Assembly: GCA_964486335.1 (NCBI GenBank)
Contig: CAZAMB010000025.1
Span: 1-42,556 of the forward strand
From: CAZAMB01 sp964486335
GTDB lineage: Bacteria > Planctomycetota > Phycisphaerae > UBA1845
Reading direction: 5' to 3'
DNA: 42,556 bases
The translations under genes and the position numbers were made by a program. The notes under the pieces are model-generated. The model saw only the letters and a program-made list of their open reading frames with translations. It was not told the origin of the DNA and made no database searches. The stretch's first letter is position 1. Each line of letters opens with the position of its first letter. Below, one piece after another: positions 7,703 through 16,621 of the stretch.

Positions 7703-10700
7703 TCGTCTCCAATGGCTTCGCGCGACAAGGCGAAAAGGTCGCGCAGCGCTGTTGTCGAGAGTTCGGTAATCCACTCCTCACCGGAACCGATGATGTTCTC
7801 GGCCAAGGATCGCTTTCGAGCCAATAGCGAATCGATTCGCTCTTCGAGCGTGCCGATGCAAACGAACTTGTGAACCTGCACAGTTCGATGCTGGCCGATG
7901 CGGTGAGCCCGATCTGTGGCCTGATCCTCCACGGCCGGATTCCACCATCGATCAAAATGAAACACGTGATTGGCGGCCGTAAGATTGAGTCCGAAACCGC
8001 CGGCTTTAAGCGACAAGAGCAAAATGGGGGCGTCGCCAGCGGAGTTTTGAAACTTCTCTACCAGTCCATCGCGTTCTGGTCGTGTCGTACCACCGTGAAG
8101 AAACAGCACACTGCAATTGAGCGTGTCGGAGATGAGTTTCTCGAGGAGATGTCCCATTTCCCGGTACTGAGTAAAAACAAGCGCACGATCACCGGCCGCC
8201 AGGATTTCGTCGAGCATCTCGACGAGGCGATCGCATTTGCCGCTGCGGTGTGGCAAACCCGATCCGTCCGCGAGGAAATGGGCGGGGTGATTGCAGACTT
8301 GCTTGAGCCTGGTCAGGGTAGCGAGAATGATCCCGCGTCGCTGAATCCCCTCGGATTGATCAATTCGACCGAGCATCTCGGCGACGACGGCTTCGTAAAG
8401 GGCCGCCTGTTCCTTGGTCAGGTTGCAGAAGACCTTCATCTCCATTTTGGCGGGAAGGTCGACCTCCACGCCGGGATCGCTTTTGAGACGGCGCAGGACG
8501 AACGGCCGAATCAGATCACGCAGCCGGGACGCGCGGTCGGGGTCATGGTGTTTTTCGATCGGCACGGCAAATCGTCGCCGAAACTCGGCCGCGCCGCCGA
8601 GATAACCGGGATTGAGAAAATTGAGAATTGACCACAATTCGCTCAACCGGTTTTCGAGGGGCGTGCCGGTCAGGGCGACACGATGCACTGAGCGCAACGA
8701 GCGGACCGCCGCGGACTGTTTCGACACCGGGTTTTTGATGTTTTGGGCTTCATCCAGAGCAATACGGTGCCAGTGAACGACGCTCAGATGTTCAAAATCG
8801 CGATGGGCGAGCGCATAGGTGCTGACGACGACGTCGAATCGGGCGACATCGTCGATGAAATCCTGTCCCGCGCGGCGATCCAGCCCGTGATGCACGAGCA
8901 CGTTCAGCGACGGCCCGAACCGATTGATTTCCCTCATCCAGTTGCCGACCAGCGACATCGGCACGACGAGCAGCGTGGGACCTGTCGCCTCGCCCGACTG
9001 CCGCTCGAAGAGGAGCAGCGCGATGAGCTGGATCGTCTTTCCCAATCCCATGTCGTCGGCGAGGCAGGCACCGAGCCCGATTTTTGAAAGGAACCGGAGC
9101 CATTCCAGCCCGCGCTGTTGATAGGGGCGAAGCTTTCCCAAAAAACTTTCCGGGGGCGGACAGTGTTCCACGGTTTCATGCCAATCGGTGGCATTCAATA
9201 GTTGTTCAATCCAACCGAAGCCGCGAATGCCGGCGACCGGAAGACCGGTATCGGGATCGTCCGCCGTGTAGCACTCGCGCAGCGCTTCAAAGAGTCGTAC
9301 GCTTCTGCCTCCGTGGGCCGCGACGAATTTCGCGGCGGCGTCAAGATCGGTGGGCTGAACCTCAGTCCAGCGCCCGCGAATGCGCACGAGGGGTTCCTTG
9401 GCCATCGCAAGCTGGGTGATCTCGTCCAGTGAAAGTTCCTCGTCACCGAGCGCGACTTTCCAGTCATAGGTCACGAGGGCGTCCAGGTGCATCGCGCTGG
9501 ACGATCGGGTCGCGTCATTTTCGGCAGGCCGAAGGTCCATCCGCAATCGAAGGCGCGGCCGATGTTCACGCCACCAGGTTGGAAAGGAAACGCCGATTCC
9601 CTCCAGCTCAAGCAACGGAACGGCGTCGCGAAGGAATGCGTAAGCATCCTGCAGGGTCAACGTGCAACTCGTCGGACCGTCCGGTTGAGCGCATTGAGAA
9701 AGCGGCGCGAAAATTCGGGCAGCCGTCGCCGCGTCCTGGCGAAGCTGCTCGCGGGCATTGTCGAACGGACTGGGCAGAATCCTCGGACCTCGATCGCCAT
9801 CCGCCGGTAGATCCCTGGCGTCGACAATCAGCTCTGATTCGCCGTCGGCCTTGATGAACAAGCGCAACGTCCAGGGCTTCGGGGTCACCGCTTGATCATC
9901 GCCGGTGGATTCGGGCGCATCGAGCTGAAGGTGAAGTCGGCAGGATCGCGACGGTACGGGTTCAAGGCGCGACACCCACTCGGAAACCGTTCGGTACAGC
10001 GAGGCGCGATCGTCGGGCGCCGCTTTGAGCGTCGGATCCGCCCCGACCAGCGACTGAAGCCACCTTGTCTGGGGCGGCAATTGAGGTCCTGTTGCTTCAA
10101 TGATGGCGTGGGCCAGTTCATCACCGGCCAGACTCCGTCGCACAACTGCGTCCACCGCGGAAGCAAGAAAGCCCTCAAGGATCGAAGCCGCGTCATCGGC
10201 GTCGCGGTTATCCGCGATGCAGTGGCATACTCCCGGCATGGCGGCGGCGAGCCGCTTCAGCGTAGCGGCAACCTGTTCGTCCCCCGCGATGACCTTCCAG
10301 CGTCCGAGGAACATGTCGTCGCGAGTTCGCTGAATCGAAGGGGCGAACCGCTGATCCGCCAAAAGCTCAAGGGCAAAACCGGCGACGCGTGCCCAATACC
10401 GGCAACTCACCGCCACATCAACATCATCCACACCCCGACGCGGCGCCGTCGTGAGTAAGTCCATCGCATCGGCGGCCTCGAACGCCAGTGCGGAGACCGT
10501 GGTCGTCTTCATGACGAGTTCATGGGCGATTTTATCCAGATCACAAGCGGAAGACGGTGCGAGAACAAGTCGGTCACGCCAAGAAGGCAGGCAGAGATTC
10601 AATTCGGACCGCGATCCTCCCGCGACCAGTAGTGGGTCCCATGCATCGCCGACAGCCACGCACAAGTCGGCGAAGAGAACGGGAAGAAATCCCGCGCTGC

Positions 10701-10845
10701 CCGTTTCCCTAATCGTTGCCCGGCACGAAGCGCTGTCCGGCAATTCGGAGATGGCATCAAGGGCATGCGCGCGCGATGCGGGGTCTCCTTTCAAACCCCA
10801 AAGATGCAAACGATCGAATGCCCAGAATGCGTGAAGAATCGTCAT
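7699..10845 (-). CDS. SNF2-family DNA-dependent ATPase/helicase (HelZ-like)
   Basis: Bacterial Swi2/Snf2 protein, 1048 residues from the chosen start. The C-terminal half contains the ATPase core. Walker A is DDMGLGKT near residue 600, the Walker B variant is DEAQ near 697 (ALDEAQNIKNP), and a TGTPLENRLSELWS motif follows. The second RecA lobe includes a Lys-Ala-Gly-Gly-Phe-Gly segment and motif VI TDRAHRIGQHRTVQVHKF near residue 980. The N-terminal half fits the SNF2-associated region (DUF3670-like) seen in mycobacterial HelZ. The start at 10845 is chosen because MTILHAFWAF...LHLWG matches how that family begins, though no ribosome-binding site is visible. In-frame ATGs at 10947/10944 and 11034 would add 34-63 residues. 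Probably a DNA translocase remodelling protein-DNA complexes; no nuclease or restriction partner is nearby. Its stop overlaps the small gene downstream. Confidence 0.9.
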   Translation of the reverse strand: MTILHAFWAFDRLHLWGLKGDPASRAHALDAISELPDSASCRATIRETGSAGFLPVLFADLCVAVGDAWDPLLVAGGSRSELNLCLPSWRDRLVLAPSSACDLDKIAHELVMKTTTVSALAFEAADAMDLLTTAPRRGVDDVDVAVSCRYWARVAGFALELLADQRFAPSIQRTRDDMFLGRWKVIAGDEQVAATLKRLAAAMPGVCHCIADNRDADDAASILEGFLASAVDAVVRRSLAGDELAHAIIEATGPQLPPQTRWLQSLVGADPTLKAAPDDRASLYRTVSEWVSRLEPVPSRSCRLHLQLDAPESTGDDQAVTPKPWTLRLFIKADGESELIVDARDLPADGDRGPRILPSPFDNAREQLRQDAATAARIFAPLSQCAQPDGPTSCTLTLQDAYAFLRDAVPLLELEGIGVSFPTWWREHRPRLRLRMDLRPAENDATRSSSAMHLDALVTYDWKVALGDEELSLDEITQLAMAKEPLVRIRGRWTEVQPTDLDAAAKFVAAHGGRSVRLFEALRECYTADDPDTGLPVAGIRGFGWIEQLLNATDWHETVEHCPPPESFLGKLRPYQQRGLEWLRFLSKIGLGACLADDMGLGKTIQLIALLLFERQSGEATGPTLLVVPMSLVGNWMREINRFGPSLNVLVHHGLDRRAGQDFIDDVARFDVVVSTYALAHRDFEHLSVVHWHRIALDEAQNIKNPVSKQSAAVRSLRSVHRVALTGTPLENRLSELWSILNFLNPGYLGGAAEFRRRFAVPIEKHHDPDRASRLRDLIRPFVLRRLKSDPGVEVDLPAKMEMKVFCNLTKEQAALYEAVVAEMLGRIDQSEGIQRRGIILATLTRLKQVCNHPAHFLADGSGLPHRSGKCDRLVEMLDEILAAGDRALVFTQYREMGHLLEKLISDTLNCSVLFLHGGTTRPERDGLVEKFQNSAGDAPILLLSLKAGGFGLNLTAANHVFHFDRWWNPAVEDQATDRAHRIGQHRTVQVHKFVCIGTLEERIDSLLARKRSLAENIIGSGEEWITELSTTALRDLFALSREAIGDE

Positions 10846-11097
10846 TGCGGATTTTGAAACGACCGTCCCATCCGAGTATCGCAGTACGACTTCTTGTCGC
10901 GGAATGCACCGCCGACCCACTGCCGAAAGCGCCGAACACTTCATCATACGCCGCCCGCGAATGGCGTCCAATCGCCCGACCGCTTTCCTGCGCAAGGTTG
11001 TCCTTCTTCCCCGTTGATCGACCGCTTGCGACATTCCCGTTGTCGCGTCGGTTGGTTATAGTATTGGCGGTCTTGGACGGGGTTTTGGAGAAATCGC

Positions 11098-12189
11098 ATG
11101 TCGCTGAATCGAATTGCGCGAACGGCGTTTATGTTGGTCTTCGGCGCAGCATCGTTGCACGAGGTTCGAGGAAATCCCGCGAAAGATTTTGAGGCATTGG
11201 AAGAGCAACTCGAGGCGGCCTATTCGGCTTACGCCGAAGCCCGGGCGAAAGCGGAAGGAAACGGAAGGAGTCCCGAAGCATTCTCCGGTCGGGAGAAAGT
11301 CGAATGCGTGGCGATTCTCCGGCGAATGGACGCAGTGGTCGATTCGGCCGGCGGCACGCCCGATGCGGCCGAGCCGGCGGTCCGGACGTTTCTGTGGACG
11401 GCGCGGACGGAATTGGACCTAGAATGGTTTCTTCCGAGGTTTGAGCGAATGGTCAACCAGCATTCGGAAAACGAGGCCGTCATCGAAGCCCTGGAAGCAC
11501 TTCCGGACAAGTACAGCCTCGCGTCCGAACCGAAAGCGTGGACGGAAGCTACGAGGCGGTTGGCGGAACGGACAAAAAACAAGGCCGTCCAGTCGGCGGC
11601 ATTGACGGCAGAGGGTCTGGTCCTGCTCAAGTCCGGCGATTCTCGACGAGCGAAGCCGGTCTTTGAACGGATCATCTCACTTGGTTTCAACGAAGAACAG
11701 ACAAGAACCGCAAAGGGTTACTTGTTTGAAATCGAGCGCCTTCAAATCGGGATGACGGCGCCGGATTTTTCCGCGCGCACGATCGACGGAAAGGAGTTTT
11801 CGCTTCATTCGCTTCGAGGCAAAACCGTGCTCCTGGATTTCTGGGCGACCTGGTGCGGACCGTGCCTCGTGGAAACTCCTCATCTCAAAGCCGCCGCGGA
11901 ACGATTCGGCGACAAGTCGTTTGTCATCGTCGGCGTGTCGCTCGACGATTTCAAGGAAATGCTGGAAGCGGTCATCGAACAAAAGAAGCTGCCCGGTCTC
12001 CAGACATGGGACGCAAAGGGTCGCGACAATCCTGCCGGAGAGCTTTACAACGTGCAGGATCTTCCGCAGTGGTTTCTGCTCGACTCCGCGGGAGTCATCC
12101 GCGCGCGAAATCCTTTCGGCGAAGCATTGATTCCGGCCGTCGAAAAACTGATGACCGTCCACAATGAGTCGTCGAATAAATCACCGTAA
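11098..12189 (+). CDS. Exported TlpA/ResA-like thiol-disulfide oxidoreductase
   Basis: 363 residues. ATG follows GGAG with 8 nt spacing. The N-terminus has a short basic-hydrophobic export signal (residues 1-25). Residues 26-215 form an alpha-helical, repeat-like region rich in Glu/Ala. Residues about 216-355 form an AhpC-TSA/TlpA thioredoxin fold: GMTAPDFSARTIDGKEFSL, then LDFWATWCGPC with active-site Cys253 and Cys256, and the cis-Pro region DLPQWFLLD. Such proteins act outside the cytoplasmic membrane, reducing disulfides in cytochrome c or other exported proteins. The long N-terminal extension is typical of planctomycete and Bacteroidetes members. It is transcribed divergently from the helicase, so the 250-bp gap should hold both promoters. 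Confidence 0.88.
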   Translation: MSLNRIARTAFMLVFGAASLHEVRGNPAKDFEALEEQLEAAYSAYAEARAKAEGNGRSPEAFSGREKVECVAILRRMDAVVDSAGGTPDAAEPAVRTFLWTARTELDLEWFLPRFERMVNQHSENEAVIEALEALPDKYSLASEPKAWTEATRRLAERTKNKAVQSAALTAEGLVLLKSGDSRRAKPVFERIISLGFNEEQTRTAKGYLFEIERLQIGMTAPDFSARTIDGKEFSLHSLRGKTVLLDFWATWCGPCLVETPHLKAAAERFGDKSFVIVGVSLDDFKEMLEAVIEQKKLPGLQTWDAKGRDNPAGELYNVQDLPQWFLLDSAGVIRARNPFGEALIPAVEKLMTVHNESSNKSP

Positions 12190-12219
12190 CAAACGCAGTG
12201 GCAAAATCTTTGGTAGACC

Positions 12220-12897
12220 TTACGCGACGAGTTCGCGCAAGCCACGCACCGTTAAATCGGACAGCTTACCCACCATTAAGTCCGGCCCGTCGAAGGCCTC
12301 ACGTGGATGGTGCACTAGCACCGCCACCGCTTTGGCCCCCGCGGCTTTGGCCGCGATGACGCCGACGGGCGCATCCTCAACGACGATGCAGCGCGAAGCA
12401 GGCAGGCCCAGCCGTTCGATGGCCAAATGAAAAACCTGAGGATCGGGCTTGCCGCGCGTAACATCGGAAGCACTGACAACTACGGGAATCAAGCTCTCGA
12501 TTCCCATCTCCGTCAGCACCAGGTCGATATTCTTTCGGGGGCCCGACGACCCAATGGCCATCGCAATCCCGTCCCGCGCCAGCGACTGAACCAATTCCGC
12601 CGCACCCGGAACGGCCGGGACGCGAAACCGAACAAGGTCGCGATAGATTTCTTCTTTACGATCAGACAAGACAGCCAGCCGACTCGCCGAAACTTCGCCA
12701 AACAACATCGGGATGATCTCGTCGTTTCGTCGACCGAAGGTCTCGGAGAACTGCCCCCGACCGACGGCAACGCCGTACTCACGGCCCAGCCGTCGCCAAC
12801 TCTCGAAATGCGGTTCGGCGGAATCGACCAGCACGCCGTCCATGTCGAAGATGACCCCGAACGCATCCGATTCAGCAGGTCGCATCATCGTTACCAT
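12220..12897 (-). CDS. HAD-superfamily phosphatase/phosphomutase, beta-PGM-like
   Basis: 225 residues with all HAD subfamily IA motifs. Motif I is VIFDMDGVLVDS (nucleophile Asp18, general acid Asp20). A helical cap carries FGRRNDEIIP. Motif II is IGSSG, motif III is RGKPDPQVF with Lys, and motif IV is VVEDAPVGVIAAKAAG. The cap and the GKPDPQVFHLA segment most resemble beta-phosphoglucomutase and sugar-phosphate phosphatases, so the substrate is likely a small phosphorylated metabolite in the cytoplasm. Exact specificity cannot be read from sequence. The start could be the ATG at 12897 or the paired ATGs 9-12 nt later; no strong ribosome-binding site favours one. Convergent with the TlpA-like gene and divergent from the DUF2723 gene. 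Confidence 0.88.
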   Translation of the reverse strand: MVTMMRPAESDAFGVIFDMDGVLVDSAEPHFESWRRLGREYGVAVGRGQFSETFGRRNDEIIPMLFGEVSASRLAVLSDRKEEIYRDLVRFRVPAVPGAAELVQSLARDGIAMAIGSSGPRKNIDLVLTEMGIESLIPVVVSASDVTRGKPDPQVFHLAIERLGLPASRCIVVEDAPVGVIAAKAAGAKAVAVLVHHPREAFDGPDLMVGKLSDLTVRGLRELVA

Positions 12898-13042
12898 TCA
12901 TTGCGAACATTCTGGCACTCCGGAACTTGTCCTGCCGCCCACGACTCATTCCAACCGATCGAAGACCGATTGTAGCTGCTATCGCGTTGTACGCCCGTTT
13001 CAGCCGAAATAAGGTGATGGGTTTGCGTGGCAGGGTTAACAG

Positions 13043-14674
13043 GTGTCGGATTGCATGGAAAACAACGGAAATCCGTCCGAGAGCGGGTCCGCTCCCACGA
13101 CAGTGTGGTCAGGCTGGCTCACTTTCTTCCTGGGATCGCTCACGCTCTATGCCCTTACCGCCAATCGAGGAGTACAGTGGCAGGACTCCGGCCAACACAT
13201 CCTGCGGATCGTCACCGGTGAGTTCAATAACCCGCTGGGCCTTGCCCTGACCCACCCGTTGCACCACTGGCTAGGCCGGTTTGTCGTCGCCCTTGGCATC
13301 GGCGAGCCGGCTTTCTCGGTGACGCTCATCAGCGCGCTGGCAGGGGCGGCTGCGGTCGCCAATGTCTATGGATGCGTGACGTCGCTGACGAATGATCGAC
13401 GTTCCGCTGCGTTTGCCGCCGCATCATTGGGGATTGCTCATACGTTCTGGCAACTCTCTACGATCGCCGAAACGTACACTCTGACGGCCGCACTTCTTTC
13501 CGCCGAATGCTGGAGCCTCATTACCTTCTTGCGAACATCAAGAGAATCGGTCTCTGACGTCGCCGGACGAAAGCGAAGCGGCGTCGAGCGCATTGAGTCC
13601 AAACCGCCGACGGCACACTTCCTGATACCGTTCTTTGGGATGTTTTTTCTTAACGGCCTCGGGCTGGCGAACCACAATTTCGCGCTTTTGACGACGCCGA
13701 TTCTGGCACTGGTTGCGATTCACTCGTTACGTTGTCGGGCGATCGGCGTTCGAACCGCCGCGCTGGCCTGCGCCGTCTGGATCATCGGCGCCTCGCCTTA
13801 TTTGACGCTTGTGTTTGCCGAGGGCGTTCGTTCCGGCGAATGGAGCACCGTCATCCGCTCGGCGCTCTTCGGTCTCCGTTATGAAGGAGACGTGCTGAAC
13901 ACATCCGTGTCCATGTCTCGCCTTCTGATCAATGCCGCGTTTATTGGATTGAATTTCCCGAATTTGCTGTTGCCGCTGGCCGCGATCGGCGTGTTTGCGA
14001 CTCGTCGATGCAACGTGCCGCGCGCGACTCGAACCGCCCTTGTCGGAGCACTTGTGATTCACGCGGTGTTCGCCCTCCGATATACCGTCGTCGATCAACA
14101 TTTCTTTTTCGTGCCGATGTACCTCCTCCTGTCCATCTTCGGCGGAGTCGGGTTCAAGGCGATTCAACAACCAACTTCATCCGGTCTTGTGGCGCCGGCG
14201 CGCAAGCGATTGCATGCTGTCTTGACGGCTTGCGCTCTCTTTCTTGTGGCAACCCCGGTCGTTTATGCCCTGACACCGACGATCGCGCGGCGAATGGACG
14301 CGCTTGGAATCCTCGAACGCCAAAAACCGTATCGAGACGATTACGTTTACCTCTTTACGCCCTGGTCCGTCGTTGAACGATCCGCCGATCGAATGAGCAG
14401 GCAGGCCGTCGATCTCGCAGGCGAACGGGGAATCATCATTGTCGAGGACCCGATGGCTGCTTTTGCAGTTCGCTATCGCGCAATCCTCGATGATCGCAAG
14501 GACGTAGAGATCGTCCATGAACTGCCGGCAAGAGAACTGATGCCGGCCGTTGATGCCCGGCGGCCCATCGTGTTGGTCCCTCGCGCGGTGGGTTTACCCC
14601 TAACCCATCCCGTCGCCGGAACTTGGCGACCCGATGGTGATCTCTACGTTCTAGCCCCACAAAGGCAGAATTAG
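13043..14674 (+). CDS. Multi-pass membrane protein, DUF2723 / GT-C glycosyltransferase-like
   Basis: 543 residues with about 10 hydrophobic segments. The first extracytoplasmic loop after TM1 has the family signature: an acidic residue after Trp (VQWQDSGQHI) followed by THPLHHWLGRF. This resembles the W-x-DSGEF ... HPPG-PL pattern of DUF2723 proteins, which are GT-C fold enzymes expected to transfer sugars from lipid-linked donors to protein or glycan. The Asp in that loop would be the catalytic candidate. The C-terminal 110 residues form a soluble domain. The GTG at 13043 is chosen because AGGG lies 7 nt upstream; an ATG four codons later is the alternative. A role in envelope glycosylation is inferred from family only. 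Monocistronic by context. Confidence 0.8.
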   Translation: MSDCMENNGNPSESGSAPTTVWSGWLTFFLGSLTLYALTANRGVQWQDSGQHILRIVTGEFNNPLGLALTHPLHHWLGRFVVALGIGEPAFSVTLISALAGAAAVANVYGCVTSLTNDRRSAAFAAASLGIAHTFWQLSTIAETYTLTAALLSAECWSLITFLRTSRESVSDVAGRKRSGVERIESKPPTAHFLIPFFGMFFLNGLGLANHNFALLTTPILALVAIHSLRCRAIGVRTAALACAVWIIGASPYLTLVFAEGVRSGEWSTVIRSALFGLRYEGDVLNTSVSMSRLLINAAFIGLNFPNLLLPLAAIGVFATRRCNVPRATRTALVGALVIHAVFALRYTVVDQHFFFVPMYLLLSIFGGVGFKAIQQPTSSGLVAPARKRLHAVLTACALFLVATPVVYALTPTIARRMDALGILERQKPYRDDYVYLFTPWSVVERSADRMSRQAVDLAGERGIIIVEDPMAAFAVRYRAILDDRKDVEIVHELPARELMPAVDARRPIVLVPRAVGLPLTHPVAGTWRPDGDLYVLAPQRQN

Positions 14675-14781
14675 TTCTTCGTCGCAAGCACGTCGGTGTG
14701 GAGCAAACGCGGATCGGGCAAAGAGTTCATCGTGCAAATCACTTGCCGCTCATGCCGCAATCACCCGGTATGCCGTGAATC

Positions 14782-15522
14782 TCACAAACCGTTCCTGGTG
14801 GTCGAGGATTGCCGGGCCAGCCAGACTTCCTCCGCTTCAGGGGGACGAATATAAAGCGGCACCAGTTCCCGAGGCGGGATGGATTGACCTCGCGATACCC
14901 GGTCGACACCAAGCCGGTAAACCACTTCGGCGCGCGGAGGAAAGATCGATTCCGGCAGCACCGCGAGGCCGGATGCCTCCACGGCCGCGCGATGGTAATG
15001 AACGCCTTCTCCCATGACCGCGCAATTCCTGTGACGCTGATTCAGGCATTCGCGAGGATCGGCCTCGCGGGCGTCGTCGATCGCCACATAACGATCATTG
15101 CGACGCTCAAACGTCGCGGCGTACACGCGACTTCGCTTCGCGTCGAGGACGACTGCCACTTGGTCGGGCGGCTGGCGTGCGTGGAACGCGTTCTGCGCAA
15201 TGACTTCCAGCGTGGGAACGGCGGCGATCTCAATGCCGAGGGCCAGCGCCAGCGTGCGCGCCGCTGTGATTCCAATCCGCAGCCCGGTGAAACTGCCGGG
15301 CCCGGATGAAACGAACACCCATCGAATCTGACTCGCGGTCACCCCCTGGTCGCGGCAGAGTGCATCAACAGTCGGCAGAAACTCGGCGGCGTGTGCGCGC
15401 GGAGTGACAATTTCTCGCGATGCCAAGACGTCACAGTCGCGCCCGATCGCCAAGCGCCCCAATGCGCCCGACGTTTCAAAAGCGAGTGCGAAACCGGACA
15501 CTGTTACTGATTCGGCGCGCAT
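14782..15522 (-). CDS. tsaB: tRNA t6A biosynthesis protein TsaB
   Basis: 246 residues, close to the usual 230 or so. The N-terminal ASKHA fold shows FALAFETSGALGRLAIG (phosphate-1-like loop), then RAHAAEFLPTVDALCRDQG and the hallmark SSGPGSFTGLRIG, followed by the DAKRSRVYAA segment. TsaB pairs with TsaD and TsaE to place N6-threonylcarbamoyl on A37 of ANN-decoding tRNAs in the cytoplasm. The start at 15522 (MRAESVTVSGF) is preferred because upstream sequence up to 15759 does not resemble the family. The ribosome-binding site is weak, and a GTG seven codons downstream is possible. Neither tsaD nor tsaE is nearby, consistent with scattered housekeeping genes in planctomycetes. Confidence 0.9.
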   Translation of the reverse strand: MRAESVTVSGFALAFETSGALGRLAIGRDCDVLASREIVTPRAHAAEFLPTVDALCRDQGVTASQIRWVFVSSGPGSFTGLRIGITAARTLALALGIEIAAVPTLEVIAQNAFHARQPPDQVAVVLDAKRSRVYAATFERRNDRYVAIDDAREADPRECLNQRHRNCAVMGEGVHYHRAAVEASGLAVLPESIFPPRAEVVYRLGVDRVSRGQSIPPRELVPLYIRPPEAEEVWLARQSSTTRNGL

Positions 15523-15745
15523 CGATCGGGATCTTACAAGAATCAACTGCCAGCGCCACCAAGAAATCGACGCCATTCCATGAATCTGCGAATGAACGAC
15601 GGCGGCGGCAGCACAACATTTGTCGATCGGTTTGACGCGCGTCATCCGCCCCTCTACATTCGCCACGCCGAGGCGGAAGGGCGCGGGCATGCGGCGCGCC
15701 GAGGCGGCGGCAGGCGCAAGACTTGAATAACGACAGACGGGCTTA

Positions 15746-16570
15746 ATGTTTGCAGTCATTTCCGATATTCACGGCAACCTCGAAGCGCTTCAAACCGCGA
15801 TGGAGGATATTGACCGTCGATCGATCAAATCGATCTACTGCCTCGGTGATATCGTGGGATACGGAGCAAGTCCGCGGGAATGCCTCGATCTTGTGATTGA
15901 TCGAACCGAGTTTTCCCTTTGCGGAAATCACGATCAGGCTGTTTTTTTTGAACCGTCCAATTTCAATGTCGGCGCCGAACGGGCAGCCTACTGGACCCGG
16001 CAGACGCTTGAAGACGAACCGAACAAGGCCAAGCGTAATCGACGATGGGAAGTTCTTGGCCGTCTCCCCATTCGGCATGAGGCCAAGGGGCTGCTGCTTG
16101 TCCACGCATCTCCGCGGCGACCGGTCAACGAATATCTTTTTCCCGAAGATGTTTACACGAATCCCGGCAAGATTCTCGATAACTTCAAACGATTGGAGTC
16201 TCAACACATGGCTTGCCTCGTCGGGCATACGCATGTGCCTGGCGTCTTTCTGGACGATCCGTGTTTTGATCCGCCGGATGAGCTTTCGGAAACCAACGTC
16301 TACGCGATTACGTCCGACGAAAAGGCCATCATCAACGTCGGCAGTATCGGACAGCCGCGCGACCGCGATCCGCGATTGTGCTACACGGTGATTTACGAAA
16401 CGGGCGAATCACCGGAGGGCGTCGACCGGCCCGGCGTGGGCGCGGGCGAAACTTATTTGATGGTTGAATTCGTTCGACTGGAATATGACGTTGAAAAAGC
16501 GGCGCGGAAGATCTACGACGTTCCCGATCTGGACGACTTTCTTGGCTCGCGGCTCTTTGAAGGCAGGTAG
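15746..16570 (+). CDS. Calcineurin-like metallophosphoesterase (YfcE/MJ0936-like)
   Basis: 274 residues. All metal-binding motifs are present and in order: SDIHGN at 6-11, GDIVGYG near 34, GNHD near 60, then LVHASP and GHTHVPGV. The fold places two metal ions for hydrolysing phosphodiesters or phosphomonoesters in the cytoplasm. The N-terminal half is typical of the small predicted phosphoesterase family whose members cleave varied diesters or RNA 2',3'-cyclic ends; the physiological substrate is unknown. The C-terminal 60 residues extend beyond the minimal family length. The gene precedes yidC by 51 nt on the same strand, so they may share a transcript, but no functional link is evident. Confidence 0.88.
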   Translation: MFAVISDIHGNLEALQTAMEDIDRRSIKSIYCLGDIVGYGASPRECLDLVIDRTEFSLCGNHDQAVFFEPSNFNVGAERAAYWTRQTLEDEPNKAKRNRRWEVLGRLPIRHEAKGLLLVHASPRRPVNEYLFPEDVYTNPGKILDNFKRLESQHMACLVGHTHVPGVFLDDPCFDPPDELSETNVYAITSDEKAIINVGSIGQPRDRDPRLCYTVIYETGESPEGVDRPGVGAGETYLMVEFVRLEYDVEKAARKIYDVPDLDDFLGSRLFEGR

Positions 16571-16621
16571 GTTCTCCGGAACCGAACATCCGAGCTGCAT
16601 GCCGACAACAATGCAAGACCT

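Noticed and set aside
7870..8631. 253-codon plus-strand frame opposite the helicase
   Set aside because: Antisense to the conserved helicase motifs; no independent support.
15523..15759. 79-residue N-terminal extension of TsaB
   Set aside because: Not family-like, Arg/Ala-rich, and would run into the divergent metallophosphoesterase start; the MRAES start fits the fold.
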